Positions 5,911-8,400 of a DNA stretch of 8,400 bases are shown here, in pieces (the first letter of the stretch is position 1; the number at the start of each line of letters is the position of its first letter). Source of the DNA: JBFHRB01 sp041591915 (GTDB taxonomy: Bacteria; Actinomycetota; Nitriliruptoria; Nitriliruptorales; Nitriliruptoraceae); NCBI GenBank assembly GCA_041591915.1, contig JBFHRB010000149.1:1-8400 (forward strand), in the 5' to 3' direction. The translations under genes and the position numbers were made by a program. The notes under the pieces are model-generated. The model worked only from the letters and a program-made list of their open reading frames with translations, made no database searches and was not told the origin of the DNA.

Positions 5911-6921
5911 GTGACCGAAGAGCGCGATCTGCACGAGCGCCTCGCCGCCTACGCGGCGGGCGACGTCGATGCCTCCGAGCGCGCCCGGATCGAGGCCGAG
6001 CTGGCCGCTGACGGCTCCCTGCGCCTGGAACTGGAACGCATCCGTGGGCTGGACGCCGCGCTCGCCTCGCTCCCGCCCGTCGATGTCCCGGCGGCCTTCT
6101 CTGCGGGCCTGCGCGAACGGATCGAGGAGGAGCTGCGAACCGCGCCGGTCGATGAGCTGGCGGCACGACGAGCCCGACGAGCCCTGCCACGCTGGGTCCC
6201 CGCGGTCGCGGGCGCCGCCGCCCTGGTCGCCGTCGTCGGCATCGGGATCAACTCGCTCGGCGGTGGCGGGCTCGGCTCCGGCAGCGAGGAGGCCGGAGAC
6301 TCGGCACGAACGATGGCGGAGGTCTCCCAGGGCGATGCTGCGGGGCCGCAGGCCATCCGCGTGACCGACGCCAGCTACGACGCCGACTCGATCGGCGTAC
6401 TTGCCGAGGACGCCACGGTCGCCGACCTCCTCGCGGCCGGGCTCGACCCCGTGTCGGCACAGGGCCTGCGGGACGAGCGCCTGGCACTCTTCGGCTACTT
6501 CCTCGGCGACGGCAGCGCGGTGGCGAGCGCCCCCGCCGAGACCGACATGGCCGATGAGGCATCGGCTGGCGGGGTCGAGGGCGAGTCGGCCCCCGCCGCC
6601 GGGGCCGACGATGCCACGTCCGATGAGGGCGCCGAGGCCGCGAGCGAGCCGCAGGGTTCGTCCTCCGCCACCGGCGCGACGGCAGGAGAGCTCCTGCTGG
6701 CACCCGAGGCGGAGGCACGGCGCTGCCTCGACCAGATCCTCGAGGTCTCCCCCGACGCCATCCCCGTGATCGCCGAGATCGCCTCCTTCGAGGACGAGCC
6801 GGCGATCATCTACGCCCTGCTGACCGAGGACCCCGACACCGGTCGCTTCGACCGCGTCGAGCTCTGGGTGGTCGCCCGCAGCGACTGCCAGGTCCTGCAC
6901 TTCACCCAGCAGGATCGCTGA
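5911..6921 (+). CDS. Membrane-spanning anti-sigma factor, zinc-free
   Basis: 336 residues. The cytoplasmic part (1-90) begins with LHERLAAYAAGDVDASERARIEAELAAD, the helical pattern of the anti-sigma domain that clamps ECF sigmas. One membrane helix follows (about 95-116). The outside part has a low-complexity Ala/Glu/Ser/Gly linker (about 200-260) and a compact C-terminal domain (about 265-336) with IPVIAEIASFEDEPAIIYALL and RVELWVVARSDCQVLHF. The usual HxxxCxxC zinc site is absent; the place after residue 30 reads AELAADGSLRLEL. The only cysteines are C272 and C326, both outside, so a disulfide is possible. The GTG at 5911 has an AGG 6 bases upstream and follows a 111-base gap containing an ECF-type promoter. 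The position matches RsmA (Rv3912) of Mycobacterium. Pairing with the upstream sigma factor is inferred from adjacency. Confidence 0.85.
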   Translation: MTEERDLHERLAAYAAGDVDASERARIEAELAADGSLRLELERIRGLDAALASLPPVDVPAAFSAGLRERIEEELRTAPVDELAARRARRALPRWVPAVAGAAALVAVVGIGINSLGGGGLGSGSEEAGDSARTMAEVSQGDAAGPQAIRVTDASYDADSIGVLAEDATVADLLAAGLDPVSAQGLRDERLALFGYFLGDGSAVASAPAETDMADEASAGGVEGESAPAAGADDATSDEGAEAASEPQGSSSATGATAGELLLAPEAEARRCLDQILEVSPDAIPVIAEIASFEDEPAIIYALLTEDPDTGRFDRVELWVVARSDCQVLHFTQQDR

Positions 6922-6936
6922 GGTCGAGGCTCAGCG
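6916..6936. terminator. Hairpin shared by two convergent genes, possible bidirectional terminator
   Basis: CGCTGAG (6916-6922) pairs with CTCAGCG (6930-6936) around the loop GTCGAGG, a 7-bp stem. Each arm carries a stop codon: TGA of the anti-sigma gene at 6919-6921, and TGA of the zinc-finger gene read from 6933 to 6931. There is no T tract on either side, so it is not a standard intrinsic terminator. Confidence 0.45.
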
Positions 6937-7476
6937 CCGCCAGGCAACCACCGAGCCGTAGACCGCCGCGGCGTAGGAGACGATCCTGGTGCCGCTGAGG
7001 AAGACCTCACCGGAGAGCACGAAGAAGCCGATAGAGAAGCGCACCCACAGCGCCCAGGCGAGCCCGACCGCCGCGACGGCCAAGACGCCCGCGATGACCT
7101 TGAAGTTGTCGGCCGCGTTGCCGCGCGCCCCGGCCCGGACCGCCCGCCCGACGCCGTAGCCCCCGAAGCCGCTCGCGATCCAGGTCAGGAACCCGCTGAC
7201 CGTGAAGAACAGGGCGAGGAGCACACCCACGGCCAGAGCGGCTCCGACCCCGAACGCGACGGCACGGACGTACTGGTCGGGCTTGCCCTGCGCCCGAGCC
7301 GCGCGGGGCAGCCGCGCGCAGGACGGGCACTTCTGGCCCACCGGGGTGTCGACGAGGCACCCGGGACAGATGGGCGTCGCGCACGAGGCGCAGGTCAGTC
7401 GCGTCTCGACGCCGGGGTGGCGCGCACAGACGGTGACCGATGTCTCCGGAACGTCATCCGTGGGGTGGTCGTCCAT
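6931..7476 (-). CDS. Zinc-finger membrane protein (B-box-like fingers plus transmembrane helices)
   Basis: 181 residues from the ATG at 7476. The N-terminal cytoplasmic part carries paired metal ligands: C17/H20, C29/C32, C37/C40 and C50/C53, in the sequence pattern RHPGVETRLTCASC, PICPGCLVDTPVGQKCPSC. This is the double finger that precedes the membrane domain in many actinobacterial rhomboid-like and related proteins. The rest has at least three hydrophobic segments (about 70-94, 125-146, 148-178) and a Gly-rich loop at 102-121. I see no rhomboid Gly-x-Ser-Gly or catalytic histidine, so it is not a rhomboid protease; the function is unknown. The start is supported by a TACCCT -10 element 7 bases upstream (leaderless) and no Shine-Dalgarno; longer upstream frames run into the gene on the other strand. 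It converges on the anti-sigma gene with 9 bases between stops. Confidence 0.87.
   Translation of the reverse strand: MDDHPTDDVPETSVTVCARHPGVETRLTCASCATPICPGCLVDTPVGQKCPSCARLPRAARAQGKPDQYVRAVAFGVGAALAVGVLLALFFTVSGFLTWIASGFGGYGVGRAVRAGARGNAADNFKVIAGVLAVAAVGLAWALWVRFSIGFFVLSGEVFLSGTRIVSYAAAVYGSVVAWRR
7448..7473 (+). promoter_or_regulatory. Second ECF-type promoter (GGAAC-N17-CGTC)
   Basis: GGAAC at 7448-7452 and CGTC at 7470-7473 with a 17-base spacer, the same elements and spacing as the promoter at 5804. Both -10s read CGTCC. It lies inside the first codons of the minus-strand zinc-finger gene and points right, toward the gene at 7613. Transcription would begin near 7480, giving a leader of about 130 bases. 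I found only these two GGAAC/CGTC pairs when scanning both strands by eye. Confidence 0.45.
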
Positions 7477-7483
7477 GTCGCGG

Positions 7484-7489
7484 AGGGTA
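7484..7489 (-). promoter_or_regulatory. Probable leaderless -10 element of the zinc-finger gene
   Basis: On the minus strand TACCCT (7489 to 7484) ends 7 bases before the ATG at 7476. It is the same hexamer as before the Nudix gene. No Shine-Dalgarno lies in the seven bases between. No clear -35 is seen. Confidence 0.5.
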
Positions 7490-7493
7490 CGGG

Positions 7494-7506
7494 TCCTGCT
7501 GCAGGA
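7494..7506. repeat. Small inverted repeat in a divergent promoter region
   Basis: TCCTGC and GCAGGA flank a single T, a perfect 13-base palindrome. It sits directly upstream of the minus-strand -10 (7484-7489), in the position of its -35/-10 spacer, and just after the predicted start of rightward transcription. It could be an operator, but short palindromes are frequent in GC-rich DNA. Confidence 0.3.
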
Positions 7507-7598
7507 GACCCTCGACATCGCTCGGGGCGTTCCGTACGTTGCGCGCGTCGGCGCGCCGGCTGCGGCGTTGGCGCCGAGGGTGTTCGGGGGACGAGCAC

Positions 7599-7604
7599 GA
7601 GGAG
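7599..7604 (+). promoter_or_regulatory. Ribosome binding site supporting the TTG start at 7613
   Basis: GAGGAG, 8 bases before the TTG at 7613. It is the strongest Shine-Dalgarno in the upstream part of this open frame and the main reason for preferring TTG 7613 over ATG 7475 or GTG 7580. Confidence 0.5.
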
Positions 7605-7612
7605 CGACGCCG

Positions 7613-8035
7613 TTGCGCCAGCACGAAGATGCCGTCCTCGACGTCTGGGCCCGGCACACCAACGACCCGACCGGCGCGCTGTTGCGCGCCGCCTCGCCCG
7701 ACGAGTTCGTGGCGCTGGGCGCCTTCGACTGGGTCACCCTCCTCGAGGCCGCCGATCTGGCGGTTCGACAGACGGGCGGTGAGCTCCGGCCGTCACTGTG
7801 GCTCGAGAAGGCGCGCATGGGGGCCGCCACGGGGAGCGGACCCCTCCCGCGGCGCACATTCATCGGCACGACGCTCGACCCGTTCGCCCAGGACGACGAC
7901 AGCCTCCGCCCCGCGGTCCCGCCGGCCGGTCCGAGCCACTCCCGCGCCGAGGCGGACCGATACGCGGCCCTACGACGGGAACTGGACCAGCGCGCCGCGG
8001 CGCGCCACCGGTCGGGCCAACCGGGCGACGGGTGA
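7613..8035 (+). CDS. Unrecognised soluble protein
   Basis: 140 residues from the TTG at 7613. I do not recognise a family. It has no signal peptide or membrane helix. The first part is mixed helical (HEDAVLDVWARHTNDPTGALL, then DEFVALGAFDWVTLLEAADLAVRQ), and the last third is Pro/Ser then Arg-rich and probably disordered (from about residue 95). There are no cysteines. Codon use is typical of the neighbours from 7613 on. Between 7475 and 7612 the same frame is open, but has several A-ending and T-ending codons and overlaps the minus-strand promoter. The TTG has GAGGAG 8 bases upstream. The alternatives are GTG 7580 and ATG 7475 (186 residues), the latter sharing bases with the minus-strand start codon. 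It is divergent from the zinc-finger gene and lies 99 bases before trxB. An ECF-type promoter upstream suggests sigma control. Confidence 0.65.
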   Translation: MRQHEDAVLDVWARHTNDPTGALLRAASPDEFVALGAFDWVTLLEAADLAVRQTGGELRPSLWLEKARMGAATGSGPLPRRTFIGTTLDPFAQDDDSLRPAVPPAGPSHSRAEADRYAALRRELDQRAAARHRSGQPGDG

Positions 8036-8063
8036 GCGGCTGACACACGGACGGACGGGCTCC

Positions 8064-8090
8064 GGAATGGAGGCCGGACCTCCGGCCGTT
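8064..8090 (+). promoter_or_regulatory. SigR/SigH-type (thiol stress) promoter of trxB
   Basis: GGAAT at 8064-8068 and GTT at 8088-8090 with 19 bases between. Streptomyces SigR and Mycobacterium SigH promoters have GGAA(T) and GTT separated by about 17-20 bases, and the thioredoxin reductase operon is a known target of both. Transcription would begin near 8097, giving a leader of about 38 bases. A TACGCT at 8090-8095 could serve as an overlapping housekeeping -10. Seen: the elements and spacing. Inferred: recognition by a SigR-like sigma, which is not encoded in this window unless the local ECF sigma has that specificity. Confidence 0.5.
8072..8087. repeat. Palindrome filling the spacer of the trxB promoter
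   Basis: GGCCGGACCTCCGGCC is a near-perfect inverted repeat (GGCCGGA, CC, TCCGGCC). It stands between the GGAAT and GTT elements and ends exactly at the GTT. As RNA it would form a 6-bp GC stem with an ACCT loop, so it may instead be a weak terminator for the gene ending at 8035. No T tract follows. Confidence 0.45.
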
Positions 8091-8134
8091 ACGCTCGCTG
8101 ACCAAGACCCCACTCCACACGTCGAGGCCTGTTC

Positions 8135-8400
8135 ATGTCCGACACCCCCGAGACCCGCCACGTCGTCATCATCGGTTCCGGCCCGGCCGGCCTGACCGCG
8201 GCGCTGTACACCTCTCGCGCGAACCTCGAGCCACTGGTCATCGAGGGCATCCAGGCCGGAGGGCCGACCGGCGGCCAGCTGACGCTCACGACCGACGTCG
8301 AGAACTACCCCGGCTTCCCCGAGGGCATCATGGGCCCGGAGCTGATCCAGCACATGCGCGCGCAGGCCGAGCGCTTCGGCACGCAGTACTGGACCGAGGA
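8135..8400 (+). CDS. trxB: Thioredoxin reductase, N-terminal part (runs off the right edge)
   Basis: 88 codons are visible. The protein reads MSDTPETRHVVIIGSGPAGL, then TAALYTSRANLEPLVIEG, TGGQLTLTTDVENYPGFPEG and MGPELIQHMRAQAERFG. G14, G16 and G19 form the FAD-binding GxGxxG of the Rossmann fold, and GGQLTLTTDVENYPGFP is a signature of bacterial TrxB (usual length about 310-330 residues). The NADPH domain and redox CxxC would follow beyond base 8400. The enzyme passes electrons from NADPH via FAD to thioredoxin in the cytoplasm. The ATG at 8135 has GAGG 7 bases upstream (8124-8127). In related genomes trxA follows and the parAB/oriC region is close; that cannot be seen here. The upstream promoter resembles the disulfide-stress class. 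Confidence 0.95.
   Translation, partial: MSDTPETRHVVIIGSGPAGLTAALYTSRANLEPLVIEGIQAGGPTGGQLTLTTDVENYPGFPEGIMGPELIQHMRAQAERFGTQYWTE

Noticed and set aside
5911..6030. Redox-type zinc anti-sigma (HxxxCxxC) as in RsrA
   Set aside because: There are no cysteines in the cytoplasmic domain and no His/Cys where the motif should be.
5551..6900. Long minus-strand frame opposite sigma and anti-sigma genes
   Set aside because: Shadow frame: it spans two convincing plus-strand genes and the gap between them, and its sequence is Gly/Arg/Asp-rich without motifs.
7475..7612. ATG 7475 as start of the gene at 7613
   Set aside because: It shares bases with the minus-strand start codon, lacks a Shine-Dalgarno, and lies upstream of the predicted transcript start. 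Codon use before 7613 is poorer. It stays possible and would add 46 residues.
1..8400. tRNA, rRNA, CRISPR arrays, insertion sequences, phage genes
   Set aside because: No cloverleaf-like or rRNA sequence, no regularly spaced repeats, and no transposase or integrase motifs were seen. Composition is even across the window.

Overview
The window is high-GC DNA with dense, strand-coherent genes, GTG/TTG starts, 4-base stop/start overlaps and several promoters that sit only 6-7 bases before an ATG (the leaderless style common in Actinomycetota). Gene content and order match the actinobacterial near-origin block known from Mycobacterium as mutT4 - DUF6049 protein - mviN/murJ - sigM - anti-sigma - trxB. 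I infer an actinomycetote, perhaps a deep-branching one (Nitriliruptoria/Acidimicrobiia-like). The lineage is a guess from gene arrangement and was not tested by any search.

Layout. At the left edge, on the minus strand, is the N-terminal half of a D-aminoacyl-tRNA deacylase (dtd). Divergent from it runs a plus-strand series: a Nudix hydrolase (308-820), a secreted and membrane-anchored DUF6049-type protein (817-2982), a small TadE-like one-helix membrane protein (3040-3438), a transmembrane Ser/Thr kinase with an extracellular F5/8C-like (discoidin) domain (3467-5131), an ECF sigma factor (5128-5799) and its probable membrane anti-sigma factor (5911-6921). Convergent to this is a zinc-finger membrane protein on the minus strand (6931-7476). 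Beyond it, on the plus strand, come an unrecognised soluble protein (7613-8035) and the first 88 codons of thioredoxin reductase trxB (8135 to the right edge).

How the parts may work together. The DUF6049 protein, the kinase and the sigma/anti-sigma pair look like an envelope-sensing module: extracytoplasmic domains are joined by single membrane helices to a cytoplasmic kinase and to a cytoplasmic sigma-binding domain. The most interesting departure from the textbook cluster is that no MurJ flippase lies between the DUF6049 gene and sigM. In Mycobacterium that protein carries a pseudokinase and an extracellular domain at its C-terminus. Here only a kinase-TM-F5/8C protein remains, and its kinase motifs are intact.

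Regulation read from sequence. Two GGAAC-N17-CGTC ECF-type promoters lie between sigma and anti-sigma (5804) and just inside the start of the zinc-finger gene, pointing at the unknown gene (7448). A GGAAT-N19-GTT promoter resembling the SigR/SigH oxidative-stress class precedes trxB, and its spacer is filled by a 16-base palindrome. Three TANNNT-N6/7-ATG elements indicate leaderless transcripts. I saw no tRNA, rRNA, CRISPR array, insertion sequence or phage gene.
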